In this document: in pieces, positions 47,307-58,785 of the stretch
Layout of the letters: each line of letters opens with the position of its first letter
How positions within the stretch are numbered: position 1 is the first letter of the stretch
Assembly: GCA_021464525.1 (NCBI GenBank)
Contig: JADRCO010000028.1
Location: 1-64,000, forward strand
DNA length: 64,000 bases
Source: Rhizophagus sp. LPA8_4_AMF
Lineage: Eukaryota > Glomeromycota > Glomeromycetes > Glomerales > Glomeraceae
Reading direction: 5' to 3'
The notes under the pieces: model-generated
The model's database searches: none
What the model was told of the DNA's origin: nothing
What the model saw: only the letters and a program-made list of their open reading frames with translations
Translations under genes and position numbers: made by a program

Positions 47307-48561
47307 GATATAACCTTCGATGTTGTATATATAGTATAATAAGTGTGGTACTAGAGTATACTCAGTATAGACAAGATGCATGTTATACAACTATACTTCG
47401 GACTTTTTAACGGTGGGTATAAAAACTTGATTGATCTTGGGATCGATAAATTTTATCGATCATTTTTTTTTATTTTTCTTTAGAAAAATATTTTTGACCC
47501 AAATTTTTCTAATCGAGTTTTATTTTATTTTTTAAAAAATTCATATTTTTTTTTTTTTTTTAAACCGAAATTTTTTTTAAAAAATTTTTTTTTTTTGTTT
47601 TTTTGATTAATATTTTTTTTTACCTTTTTTTTTATTGTAAAAAAACGATTTCATTTTTTAAAGAAAATGTTTAAGTACTACCGGACTAGAGATGAATAGA
47701 ATCGGGGTAAGAAGTAAGAACGCCACTTTTGAAGCCAAAATCTCACAAATAGGTGAGAGTCGAGCGTGGAGAGCGGGATTTAAGGAACATTAGTGACATT
47801 TTACTAACGTTCCTTTTGATTTTTTTTCTTTTGTAGGTACCTACCTAAATGTCTGAACGAAGATTTCGGCCTTGAATTTTGAATGGAAGGTAGGCGTTTG
47901 GAATTGGGAGTTAGGAGACGTTAGTAGGACCTTTGCTAACGTTTCTTTTATTTTTTTTAACTGTAGGTACCTCCTACCTGAACACCTTGGACCTCAAAAA
48001 TCGGGATGAAAGGTATAGGGTTAAGAGCAACATTACTTGGAGAACTTGGGTTAGTTGCAATAGAAGACTTGGTTGGAATTTTACTTAAAGAAACGTTTTA
48101 ACGTTCATTTTTTTTCTTTTTGTAGAAAACAGGGTCGCGTCCAATATGTCTTCCAGATTATCAGAGATAAAATTACGAATTTAATCGAAAATTTTAACAC
48201 TAATGTTTCTATTTGCTTTATTTTCATAATTAATAAATCACTTAAGCTGAATGTGTTATTTTATTATAGATTATTTTTGAATTTTTATAATTTATCAATT
48301 TTTCTTTTCTTTAATATCAATTTTTTTTTTACTTAAAAATCCATAAATAAATAATAAATGTGGTTAGGAAAATTTTTTTGTTTTTTAAAAAATTTTTTTT
48401 TTTTTATTGAACAAAGTCTATCGAGTTATCTAATAACAACTTCATAAGCAAAGCATAAAAGTATAGCCGGTATGATATTTCTATACTCAGAGTATAGTTA
48501 ATTTGAAACTATACTGTATAGATTTTCATCAACTATACCATACAACATCGGAGGTTATATC
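47307..48561. mobile_element. 1.25-kb TIR element carrying an intron-like minisatellite
   Basis: GATATAACCTTCGATGTTGT at the left end pairs with the complement of GATATAACCTCCGATGTTGT at the right end, and TATAGT-rich sequence continues the symmetry for roughly 60-90 bases. No transposase is visible, so it is non-autonomous. No clear target duplication was found. Between the ends lie T-rich stretches and the repeated intron-like modules described at 47690-48130. Confidence 0.6.
47690..48130 (+). repeat. Decayed minisatellite of repeated intron 3' ends
   Basis: Three successive modules each end in a branch-point-like motif, a T-rich tract and TAG: TACTAAC at 47802 with TAG ending 47836; TGCTAAC at 47934 with TAG ending 47966; TTTTAAC at 48096 with TAG ending 48125. 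After the first TAG the translation reads YLPKCLNEDFGLEF and then GRRLELGVRRR. This is the repeating exon motif (LNEDFGLE...GRRLELGV) I recall from many predicted Rhizophagus proteins. Modules are 130 and 159 bases apart. The exon-like parts contain stops, so this copy is decayed. Confidence 0.6.
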
Positions 48562-51500
48562 AAATATCAAATCATTTAATGAGAAATACAGAAGGGACGT
48601 ACTATATAGAACTTGCACTTTTTCTAAAAAGATGCAAATAATAATTGGTAATATATTTTCTCACCCATCAGCGGACATGTGATAATAATTACTAAACACA
48701 TCAAAGAATCTTTACAAAGTATAGCAGAAGAAAGTAATCATGGGATATTGACTCTCTTTGTTGTTTTGTAACCATGCCAACGAGAATTTTATATTTTTTA
48801 CACTAAAATTATAAATATCAGATGACGATATATATGAAATCTCCATTTAAGATTTCTGCTCTATATACTTTTCCACAAAATATCGTAAAAATTATTTGAA
48901 GATAATACCTCAAATTTTCTTCCTTAGAAAATTGTATAATCGTAATGAATTCTTTAGTTTCTAGGTCTTTAGTTAACCAATATAATCCATCTGTTTTAAA
49001 TAATTTTAAATAATAATTTAATAAAAAATTTCAATAATTCTTAATATACGACAGTAAAAATAAAATAAATTAAATTACAAATAAATAGTATAAATTCATC
49101 CTTCATTTAAATATTTTTCTGTTATATTCTGTAATCCATTTAACCTTTTCAAAGCAACGGTTATGGGCTAAGGCTCTTTTTTTTCCAATTTCCATCTTAT
49201 CAATTCACATTGCAGAATACACTTTTACAAATCCACCTTTTTTAAATCTATCAAATGTTACCCATTCAAGAAATTTATAATCATAAATTTGTTTACTATC
49301 TCTTACATTTCTTTATAAACTTATCAATATCAGGATTTCCATTGGTTCATCCTTCCATTATTCTATAGAGGTCATTTAAAAATTGCATAACGGTCCGGGG
49401 TGTATATTGATACATGATATATATCAATTATGCGATATTGATATCGAAATTAGTAATATCAATAGCAAAATAATAAATCACGTAATAAAAATCATTAATA
49501 ATACTGTAATTTCGATAGTAAAAAATCGCATCACACTTCTACTAAGTCTCATCTATATATATATAAGACCCAACCCATTGGGGCTTTTTTTTTCTTATGG
49601 TTCTGCAGTTTTATTACTGCTGTTGTTATTCTTTTGTTTATGCACTTTTAACTAAGCTGGGAACAGTCGCGACGGAATATTTACTTGTTTTCAGAGTTTG
49701 ATGGAGCTTGTATAGACGCCATCAGAAATGACAACCATAATAATCTCGAGTCCAGTTTGTTCCATATACAAGGAACTAATAAATATAACAGATGGTTTGT
49801 ATTTTCCGGATAATGTTGAAAGGTATTATAGTATAAATAATTAATAATAAATATATTACTTATCATGTTATACTGAACCTAAAGTGGATCATTTGCGCTG
49901 ACTGAAATTTTCATATTAACTGCAGGAAATATGCTGAAGATTATGAAGAGTGAGTTTTGTTATCGTTATGCATTTTTTCATTTCTAAGCATTTTATTACT
50001 GCTCATAATCAACTTTCTTGATTATGAACCTTCTAGGCCACATGTAATTGTAGATGAGTTTTCCTGGTTGACAACCCTCTGAGTTTGTCAATTAGGTGTA
50101 TTATCTTTTATTGGGTGACTCCTAAGCAAGTTAAAGAACGGATAACTCAATTGAGTCGGGGAGTTCCTTTTTGACTTAGGAGAAACATCCTAACTTTGCT
50201 ATTGGTAAAGTCTGCTAGTTCTGGAGGAGGAACTAGCTATGACTGATATGTTAACTGACCCAAGAAATAATGACTCCTTTCCGGTATAATACCTATTGAT
50301 ACTTTAAGTTCAAATTCAAAATTTATTTTATTGAAGAAAAATTTACATTTATTAGAGATACTAAATCCTACTGATGGACTTTAAATGATCGCATATAGAT
50401 TAGATTGTAAACACGTCGCAATTCTTTTAATTGTGGTCTCTTAACCTTCTACTTTTATATGCCATATGAAATTTATTATGGGTAGTTTTCTGTCTCTTCT
50501 ACATATATTTATATTTCCAATTAAGATATATGTAATTTTCTGAAGAAAATTCATAATGTAGACGCTTTACAGTAGATAAAAATAGATATCATACCCATAT
50601 ATAAAATAAATTTAATTTTTTCCGTCATTTCTATTGCAAACACTCATTAAACATTAGAAACGTATAATATAATTTTATCTTTTCTTATTCACAAAAGAAT
50701 ATTTCATACTTGATATATTTTCGACTTCAAAATTTATATTAATACTGGTAAACTACACTCTTCTTTATCTTTAGGGTACGGTCACGTAACAAGATTTCGT
50801 AGAATATGAGAATTATTAGCAGATCAAACATTTTCGAATTTGTTTATGGTTGTTTAAAACAGATTATTTCTAATTGAAAATTAATTCCAATTCATCTATA
50901 ACAATTTCTTCAAGTAAATTTCTTGATAATTCCGTCATTAATTAAACCTAATTTTTTTATTACAAAAGTCAAAATAGAAAACTAGTCGAATCAGCGTTTG
51001 TATAAATCATTGTATTGCAAAAAATACAACTACTTTCATTACACCCTCCTTATAAAACAACGTTATCTATTTTAGTTTATTTGGACGCTTCTTTTTTCCA
51101 GAAAGAAAAAAAGGAGAAACTGGGCAGTAGTTTGTGATTGTGATAAAATATTTTTAACTCAGATTGTGTAAAATGTCGGTATTAGTCAATTGGAACTCGA
51201 CTAAAAAACGCTTATAGATCTTGAAATACAATAAACGATTCTCTTTATTTAAACCAATCCACTGTCAGTTTTATATATGGAGTTGACGATCCCAGTCGCA
51301 TCTTAAACCAGTAAAAATACTTTTTTTTTTTTTAAAAAAAAAAAAAAATTTACCATACAATAATTAAATTTCTCGTAAAATTACAAAAAACATTATCGAC
51401 TAAATCCACCCGACCTGCAGATCCAGTGAAGGGAATATATTACAAAAAACGAAATTAGTAAAACCTATCAAAGGAAAAACTAAAAAGAAAAGGGTCGGAA

Positions 51501-51599
51501 AATGAACAAAAACCCAACTCACCCTAAAACAACTACACAACTTTACTTCACCGAAACTAAATTAAAGTAAAAATAACCGTTCGTGGCTATACTAAACCA
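48562..51599. other. Intergenic DNA with small hairpins
   Basis: No gene established. At about 49923-50070 an exon-like stretch (KYAEDYEE, then GTGAGT, later TTCTAG and PHVIVDEFSWLTTL) might be a spliced fragment, but the rest of a gene is missing. CTAGTTCTGGAGGAGGAACTAG-like sequence (about 50215-50236) forms a small hairpin. T13A15 lies at 51321-51348. Confidence 0.35.
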
Positions 51600-52225
51600 T
51601 TTAATTTCTTTAGGGTCATGCGAACTTTTGCCAAAACCTGTGGGTTGGCGGTCCAATCTACCTTTGCGGACTTTCTTGTTGTTCTTTCTTTATTCTGAAC
51701 CCCAGGTATCTTCCTTACTAACTTAGCCGGATTCTTTGTTCAGATTAGTATTCGTCGATGTCTTCTTTGCACCTCCGATTTTCGACTGTTGTCAGGAAAT
51801 CGTCTTCGTTTCTTGTCCTTGTTCAGATCGTAAGGGATGCTGTATTTGCACCATTTGAGCGTGATATTATCCCACGAATTCCATATTTATTGCTCGTTTC
51901 AAAGCCTCCCACGTTTCGTAATATGTAATTGGTTTGGCAACCTCTTTACCGTCTCAGATCACTATAATGCTTTTGCATCCAGAATACTTCCAGAATCATT
52001 CAAGATGCTATGTGTGAGCAGGAATTCTTAAATAGCGTCGCAGTGGTCATAATATCAGGAATATTATGAACCGCCGCTTGATATCGTTCTCTCTCTTTTC
52101 TATCTTTCAACGTCCACGACACAGGATACCAACGAACAGGAATACTACCTGACGATGCCATCCAATCGTTCTTGTTGCATTGCTGCTAACATACTAATTC
52201 GTTCATCTCCAGTTTGACTCGAATA
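51600..52225 (-). mobile_element. LINE ORF1 fragment (RRM-like), degenerate
   Basis: The minus-strand reading gives RWYPVSWTLKDRKERERYQA and VHNIPDIMTTATLF, then, in other frames, VAKPITYYETWEALKRAINM, LKWCKYSIPYDLNKDKKRRR and a basic tail. The order RWYP.SW.LK.RKERE..QA, IP..MT.A.L(W/F), YYETWE, (L/T)WCKYS.P matches the first ORF of LINE-type elements in Rhizophagus as I recall it. Several frameshifts and stops break it. No endonuclease or reverse transcriptase follows on the minus strand, so this is an isolated piece. It could also come from a host gene captured from such an element. Confidence 0.6.
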
Positions 52226-54175
52226 TTCATTTAACTATTAATAAGATTCTTATATATTTCATTATCGACAAAATTTTCTTATAAACCTAACGGTTCTAAC
52301 ACACATTATTATTTATTCCTTTCTCGTTTTAAGTAGATACTAAAAGATGAAATTATTACGACATGAATCAATAACAATTTTCTAATAAAATTAAAAATGA
52401 GTAGTTGTTTTATTAATAAATTAAATTTACCTAGAAAATATCTTTTTTTTGCTGTATTCTGGAATCTTCTTAACCGATGCTGTAACATTTCATTGAATCG
52501 CATCAATATACACGAAAAAAGATCAAAATTTATTTTTATAATTACTTTTTAATTTGGTGGTTGTTTCTTGAAAAAGTAAAATTTATGAGAATCCTACGGA
52601 CTATAATGCATCTTCTCTATATTTTTAACAAAAATTTTTTGGGGTGTTCGCAGTTGATTCCAAATCGGAATGAATGAGTAAAAAGGGGTTGGATCAAAAA
52701 AAAAAAATTTTTTTATTATCTGGTTTATGATCTACTGTCCATTGTTCCTAATGTTGATTTCAACATATCAAACACGTGATGTCTATGAACCCGCGAAGAT
52801 TAATATAATAAAAATCATAGAAAATTATGTAATATCTTTGTAATCGTTACTGAAACTTTCTTTACTCTGAAATAAAAATAAAACAAAAATAAAATCATAG
52901 AATTTATTTTATATTATACGCAATTCGCAATCATTTAATTTTCGGGATATGGAAGATCATAATATCATAACAAAATACTTTGTGATAATCTATAAATTGG
53001 GACTCAACGACACGCAATCAATCATACAGTGCATAATTTGTAATATGACATGGTTTACGTTTGCAAAATTTGGATTCAACATGGTTCTATTTTTGGTAAA
53101 AATTTACATGATATATAATATTCCAATAATTTATATTTTATATCAGGAGAAAGGAGATTGTTATTTTAGATCAGGAACTGCTTAATTTGTTCTAAGTGAC
53201 ATTTTTTAATCAGGGAATTTATACAAGTTATTTTAAATAAGATTTATTGATTATGCAAGTGCATAACGTAATAAATTAAATAAATTTGTAAGATGATTTT
53301 TAATATTTTGCTCAGCGAAATGCAGTTACATCAAATATATCCCGAAAATACAGGATTTCAAAAAATAAAATAATTTTTAAATTAATAATTTTGTAAAACC
53401 TTTTGAAATACAAAACTTTGTGACTTATTCTTTGCGTTTTTGTTGTATTTTTTTTTCCTCCGGATTCCGAAAATACAAGTTCATATTTCTCATTAAAGAT
53501 CAATATAGGTTAAGCGTATTATTATTTTTCATGCCTCGAATCGCCAAATGCATCATTTGACGTTAGAAAAAAATTCTTTTAGAATCTTCTAAAATTTCAA
53601 GAGAAATAATTGGTTCTTTAAATAAAGAAACGTTGATTTTATCGATCAGAAGTTTTTCAACTTAAATTATTCTGCGGATTTCTGGATTTCCAGATGATTT
53701 TTTATTCAAATTATTCTATTCTTTATTAATAAATTCTTTAAAAAAGAATTAAGTAAATTGATTATATTGCATAAGGTCATATTTAATTTGATTGATTGAA
53801 TTTGAAAAATTCGTCTTTTTTTTTAAATTATATTAAATTGTTAATAAAAAAATTTTTTTAAGTTCTTAGACTTAAGTATCAGTCGGTCTGTTTCCCCAGC
53901 CCTCCTTTTTTGTATATATTGTATAATTTATATTATAGATAAAGGTGTCCGTTGTTTATAAATTTATATATGTGATTTAAAAATTATTAATCTACCGCAG
54001 TTGGATTATTCAACCTATTAAAATTTAATCCAAAAAAAGTATTTTGATCAAGCATATGTTTATCAAATAAATCAGTCATAATGTTACGTCTACATTTAAT
54101 TTAATTTTCCAATATATTCGGAGGTAATTATGAAAAACATCTTACAATGCTAGTACGAAAATCGAAAAAAAAACA
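52226..54175. other. Intergenic DNA upstream of the HMG gene
   Basis: AT-rich, no supported gene. A 78-aa frame at 52949-53185 is hydrophobic and low in complexity and is not called. Confidence 0.4.
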
Positions 54176-54183
54176 TATAAATA
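54176..54183 (+). promoter_or_regulatory. TATA box candidate of the HMG gene
   Basis: TATAAATA lies 91 bases before the start codon, the usual spacing for a fungal TATA promoter with a short leader. The ATG itself is preceded by eight or more A residues, a favourable context. Confidence 0.45.
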
Positions 54184-54273
54184 CGGTATCAAATAATCAT
54201 TGAAAAACATTTTATAAAATTTTTTGTTTTAATAAATATATATTTACCTTTATAAAATTCATTACAAAAAAAA

Positions 54274-55449
54274 ATGATGATGAAAGAAATTAAAAAGACA
54301 TTGAACTACCAAGAATTTTTAAAAGTAATGAGCAATCCACCATGTAAGTTAAACATGGAGCTTGATAAATTATTACAAGATAGATTCAACAATAATTCAT
54401 GTACCTTATATCAACGAAATGAAATGGTGCTGCTTAAAAGTAAGGATTGCAATGGTAAAATTAAAAATATATTAGACAAAAAGTGGAAAGAAGAACGCGA
54501 AGAAGTAAAAGAGTTCTTTAGAATTTTAGCGGTTGAGGGAAACCGGAGATTCAAGTCAAAAAATCAACGATCGCGATCGCTACCATCACCACAACCACCA
54601 TCACAACCACGATCACTACCATCACCAAAACCACCACAATCACTACCATCACCACAATCACCACCACAACCACAATCACTACCATCACCAAAAAATAAAT
54701 TACCTTTACTATTACCACGACCACCATTGCCTCAACCACGTGTTTATTACCAACCACAATCATATGAATATTATCAACCCCAACAATTATCACCACCACA
54801 ATTGCAGTCTGATGAATACTGGAAAATGCATCAACTGTCAGATACATACCGATCACAGCAACTACCACTACACTATGAACAATGCATACCAGCAGTAACA
54901 CTACCTCTATATCCGCAACCGCAATCATCACCACCACCACTGCCACAATCATCATTACCTCAACCATATGCAAATTACCAGCCCGTATCATATGAAGATA
55001 ATCAACCACAATTTCAACCAATACCGCAGACGCAATCACCACCACCACTGCCACCACAATCATCATCATTACCTCAACCATATGCAAATTACCAGCCCGT
55101 ATTATATGAAGATAATCAACCACAATTGCAACTGCAGCCGCAGACGCAATCATCACCGCCACCACAATCATCATTACATCTACCATATGCAAATTACCAG
55201 CCCATATCATATGAAGATAATCAACCACAACCATTACTATCACCATCACAATTGCAAACAGATGAATCCTGCTGGCAAATATACCAATTCTCACCATCAC
55301 AATTGCAAACAGATGAACAAATATACCAATTCCCAGATGAATATTACCTACAACCTCTACCGTTACAGCAACCATTCCCAGATGATGAACAATATGAACA
55401 GCCTCATTCACTATTACCATATGAAGTATATTTTAATGATTTTAATTAA
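54274..55449 (+). CDS. MATA-HMG-like HMG-box protein with Pro/Gln-rich tail (391 aa)
   Basis: Predicted nuclear DNA-binding protein. The HMG box covers about residues 39-94: NNNSCTLYQRNEMVLLKSKD (helix 1, the N.F.LY.R pattern), then KKWKEEREEVKEFFRILAVE (Trp followed by E..EVK.FF..LA, helices 2-3) and NRRFK. This matches the MATA-HMG type that is greatly expanded in Rhizophagus. Residues 100-391 are Pro/Gln/Ser/Tyr-rich: four LPSP(Q/K) repeats (103-140), three PYANYQP...YEDNQPQ repeats starting at 231, 269 and 304, and SPSQLQTDE twice (323 and 340). Such a tail suits a transcription activation domain (inference). Single exon. The tail is CAN-repeat DNA, so other frames and the antisense are also open; the HMG box decides the real frame. 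A mating role is not shown for this family. Confidence 0.7.
   Translation: MMMKEIKKTLNYQEFLKVMSNPPCKLNMELDKLLQDRFNNNSCTLYQRNEMVLLKSKDCNGKIKNILDKKWKEEREEVKEFFRILAVEGNRRFKSKNQRSRSLPSPQPPSQPRSLPSPKPPQSLPSPQSPPQPQSLPSPKNKLPLLLPRPPLPQPRVYYQPQSYEYYQPQQLSPPQLQSDEYWKMHQLSDTYRSQQLPLHYEQCIPAVTLPLYPQPQSSPPPLPQSSLPQPYANYQPVSYEDNQPQFQPIPQTQSPPPLPPQSSSLPQPYANYQPVLYEDNQPQLQLQPQTQSSPPPQSSLHLPYANYQPISYEDNQPQPLLSPSQLQTDESCWQIYQFSPSQLQTDEQIYQFPDEYYLQPLPLQQPFPDDEQYEQPHSLLPYEVYFNDFN
54790..55345 (+). repeat. In-frame tandem repeats in the HMG-protein tail
   Basis: Three DNA repeats of about 105-114 bp centred on CCATATGCAAATTACCAGCC (about 54963, 55077 and 55182), plus a shorter pair around CACAATTGCAAACAGATGAA (about 55247 and 55298). 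Period is a multiple of three, so the frame is kept. Confidence 0.8.
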
Positions 55450-55961
55450 TACATCCCCAACCATGTCAAGCAATAAATATCTGGGAAATTAATCGATATT
55501 AACGTTACAATCTTTCCTCTGTAAATTTTGTCATTTTTTATCTGATATGACATGTTATTTTATCATTACTTCAACTTTATTATCTGTTATGCTTCCGTCT
55601 TTTTTGTTATTTTATGTATCATGTTTATCTTCATTGAGATTATTTTTGATTTCTTGGTTTTCGTTTTTAGTTTTTATTTTGAAAATATAGTATGTTTATT
55701 TTTTTGAAAACCTTAGTTTATTTATTAAGTAATTTTGTATTTTTAATAACGTTTTCAAGCAAGAACCTAAAACCGAATTATGCTGTATTACTTTATATTA
55801 TTTGGCGCCTTTTTCTTTTTTAATTCATTGACTTTTTGGACAAAATTTCATAACTAAAACTTTTGGGACATTTTCAATTGGTCACGTTAACAAAAAAAGT
55901 TATAATAAAAATAATTTCTGCTACATTATTTTAATTTGAAGGAAAAAAATATTAATATTCT
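55450..55961. other. 3' flank of the HMG gene
   Basis: T-rich, no coding signal; probably the 3' UTR and spacer up to the LINE insertion site. Confidence 0.45.
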
Positions 55962-55976
55962 TTCATATCCCTTAAT
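55962..55976. repeat. LINE target-site duplication, left copy
   Basis: TTCATATCCCTTAAT, identical to 58786-58800. It directly adjoins the T-run that is the element's poly(A) tail on the other strand. Confidence 0.85.
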
Positions 55977-56297
55977 TTTTTTTTTTTTTTTTTGATAAAC
56001 GTATTTATTGATTGTAAATGCAGTTAGTAACATACATGTATTACATATTAAATACAAAAAAAACATTAAAATTTAGACAAGCTAAATCTTTTCATATCAA
56101 AATCTTCACTTAATAGAGTGAAGTAAAAGGAAACTAAACTACTACTGTCTAAACGATCCTAAACTAAGTATTTAATAGATTACTAACTATTTGACTACCC
56201 CATAAAATTTTATTATTATTTCCCAAATTAAATACGTTATTTTTTTTGAATTTCTAACATTGATATTTTTTTAATTTTTTCTTGTTTTTTAAATTTT

Positions 56298-56936
56298 TTA
56301 TGTTTTTTCCAACTCGTCGTTCGACTCATCCTCATCAAACGCTGCCCTTTTATGTTTTCGTTTTAAGTCTTTAGTAATCCACAATTGTTTTTCTAAATGT
56401 ATAGTATCGTCACAACGTTTATTCCAAATTTCTATACGTAATTTTTCCATGTAACAATGAAATATAAGTATCAAACAATATTTTTCCCTTTTACGACTAC
56501 AAGTTATCCACCATTTTTCGTTAATTAATCCTCTTGTAACTTCTCTAATGAGGTTTTCTGTTTGAATAATTAATGAACTTTTCGATGCGACGTCTAAAAT
56601 TCGATTCTTAAATACCCTTTTTGATTCCTCATCATGATCATAATTACTACTATTAATGATTTCATCTATACTTTTGTCAAAAAGAGTATATTCAGATATA
56701 TCAACACTATTTTTACTACAAGTCCATATGTGTTCCCACGTTTCTTTTTCAATATTACAACGCGGACATTTACTATCAGGAATGCCCCACACTTTTCGTT
56801 CCCATAGAATTATATACGTAGGTAAAATTTTCAAAAAATTTTTTACCCTAAATGTCCTAATTGAATGATCCTCTTTATGCGTCACATTTTTTAACGTTGT
56901 AACTTCATTACTAATCAATTTAAAGTCGTGGTCCAA
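56298..56936 (-). pseudogene. LINE ORF2 C-terminal zinc-binding fragment
   Basis: 212 open codons ending the element's coding part. IRTFRVKNFLKILPTYIILW followed by CPRCNIEKETWEHIWTC (about residues 78-94) is the C-terminal CCHC-type module (zf-RVT-like) of many LINEs, with Cys-x2-Cys, His and Cys all present. The tail is basic and then acidic (KRKHKRAAFDEDESNDELEK). Confidence 0.75.
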
Positions 56937-57270
56937 TCAATCGTAATATTTGCACCATACGATTCTCTAAAACAATCTTTCACATACTCTAATAACATTA
57001 TGTCAATTTTAGTACTATTATAACTTACTTCTTTCAACCAATAACGATACTCTCCCTCTATTAGTATATAATTCCATCTTAAGTTATATTCATCAACTAA
57101 TAAATTATTCACTTTGAATTCTACTTTCTGAATAGAATCTTTCTACCTAACTAGCTCTTTTTAATTGCTGGAATTTTTACATCTTGTGTCGCCTTTTGCG
57201 TTCCAAGATTATTATCTTCAACCATCATATTGATATTTTTCAAATCTAAAATCGTATTAACCAGATTCAA

Positions 57271-58332
57271 TTAAATATATAATTTATCATCGAGTTCTTT
57301 TCGTATACTCCCCATTAAACTATATGTATACAACCACTTAACAATATTCAAATCGGTTCTTAATTCGATTTTTACATTACATGGAATAATAACTAACGCA
57401 ACTATAAGTCCTAAAATATATGCTTTTCGTATATTTTTTGTAAACTTAATCGCGCCTTCAAAACTAAATTTCTCTGTATCGCTGTCTTTAGGAATAATTT
57501 CGATCCCAAAAAAACCATCTAAACATAAATCGTCTCCTTTTTGAATTACTCCGCCTAAATTTACAATAATAGTTTTATCTAAAAATCCCGATAAATTATT
57601 AGATATAAATAATTTCAACTTAATATATGCATCCGATTCCTCAATCAAAAATACTAACCATTTCAAACATAAATTAATATTATCATTCACCTCACTATCT
57701 ACTTTCATTTTATATTGGTCGATTGCTTTGAAATTATCAAGATTGCCATTCACAACTAACTCATTTTGTGATATAATATTTTCTAACGTCATATAAGGCT
57801 TTACTATGACATTGGCTTCTTTACCCAAAATTTTCCTTCCCTTGACCATTGTAGCGATGTCTTTTTCTATATAAATTAAACATCTTCCTTCTTTTCTTTT
57901 TCTACTAATATCATATTTACAACCTGAACAATCCATTAAAAATGGTGAATCGAACAAATTAGTACTATTATCTACATGTTCATTAATAACTAAATGTTTA
58001 CCAACTTCATCGTGATGTTTACTATTAGACTTTTTTTGTTTAATGCTAAATATATTTTCATCATTCTTTTTCCACATTATAATTTCTTTGTTAGTATCTT
58101 TTCTCGACCTTAATCCTATATTTTTCCTTAAAATAATTTCATTATTGTTCCATTTCCGTAATACTATAAATATTTCTTTTAATAACATATCCTCTTCTAT
58201 TTCGATAACAATATCACAAAGTTTTTTATACCATATCGGTTCAAAACCTTTACTTAAATTGTTTTGTGTTAAAAAATGAGACCATTTCATAATCCTATTT
58301 GTATAAGGCTCTAATAATTGTTCTAAAAACAA
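57271..58332 (-). pseudogene. LINE ORF2 fragment with CxGC motif and RNase H-like region
   Basis: 353 open codons. LFDSPFLMDCSGCKYDISRK (about residues 120-140) aligns with CKGCEKN of copy 1. About residues 230-345 look like an RNase H domain: TIIVNLGG in place of the usual TDGS strand, FEGAIKF, KAYILGLIVALVIIPCNVKI and ELRTDLNIVKWL, whose TD corresponds to the TDS motif. The first catalytic Asp appears replaced (VNLGG). Confidence 0.7.
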
Positions 58333-58374
58333 TCACTCCTATTCCTCAAATGCTCCCTATATTTTTTATAATCT

Positions 58375-58770
58375 TTAAAAATCTTCAATTCTAATATTAC
58401 CGCCTTCAATTCTGTGTTTAGGCCATTGATCATTAATATCCTCATGATCACATAATCTGAACGAATTTTCATTAAGTATTATTAAACTTTCACCTATATG
58501 TAATTTTGTAGAAACTTTGTCACTTGTAGCTACTTCTGCAAAACACAATGACGCCCAAAAATATTTCTGTAATGATCTCATTTGTATTTTAAATATACTA
58601 TTTAATTCTTCGTTACCATTCGCTAAATAAACTATATTTTTACTCAAACATTCTAACTGTAAATTATATATATCTTTAAGCCCATATAAATCTTTATCAT
58701 ATATTATACAATTAGGTAACGACTTTGGCATATTACACTTATGTTTAACTAAAGTATTTACTGGTGACAT
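58375..58770 (-). pseudogene. LINE ORF2 fragment, post-RT segment
   Basis: 131 open codons at the truncated 5' end of LINE copy 2. PNCIIYDKDLYGLKDIYNLQ matches the thumb-side segment of copy 1 (about 16567). The ATG is fortuitous: the real frame began further upstream in the missing part. Confidence 0.7.
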
Positions 58771-58785
58771 AAAATTCTCTGACTC

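Larger units (their letters stand above)
55977..58785 (-). mobile_element. 5'-truncated LINE, copy 2, with poly(A) and target duplication
   Basis: Minus-strand insertion of 2.8 kb. The 3' end is an 18-base poly(A) (T-run 55976-55993), and both sides carry the perfect 15-bp duplication TTCATATCCCTTAAT, proving insertion by target-primed reverse transcription. The 5' end is cut inside the region after the reverse transcriptase; LPNCIIYDKDLYGLKDIYNL matches the same place in LINE copy 1. Going 3': CSGCKYDISRKRKEGRCLIY, an RNase H-like region, and a zinc-binding CPRCNIEKETWEHIWTC. Stops and frameshifts interrupt it (at about 58375, 57270 and 56915), so it is inactive, but it is better preserved than copy 1. 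Confidence 0.9.

Noticed and set aside
49923-50090. Possible spliced fragment (KYAEDYEE, then an intron, then PHVIVDEFSWL).
   Set aside because: No further exons, start or domain were found; two short blocks are not enough for a gene.
52949-53185. 78-codon hydrophobic frame.
   Set aside because: Composition matches chance AT-rich sequence and there is no conserved motif or context.
54551-55420. A 289-codon open frame on the minus strand opposite the HMG gene, plus two long plus-strand frames (54533-54898 and 54968-55492).
   Set aside because: They are other readings of CAN trinucleotide repeats and give only His/Asn/Tyr or Val/Ile/Met monotony. The plus-strand frame with the HMG box is the meaningful one.
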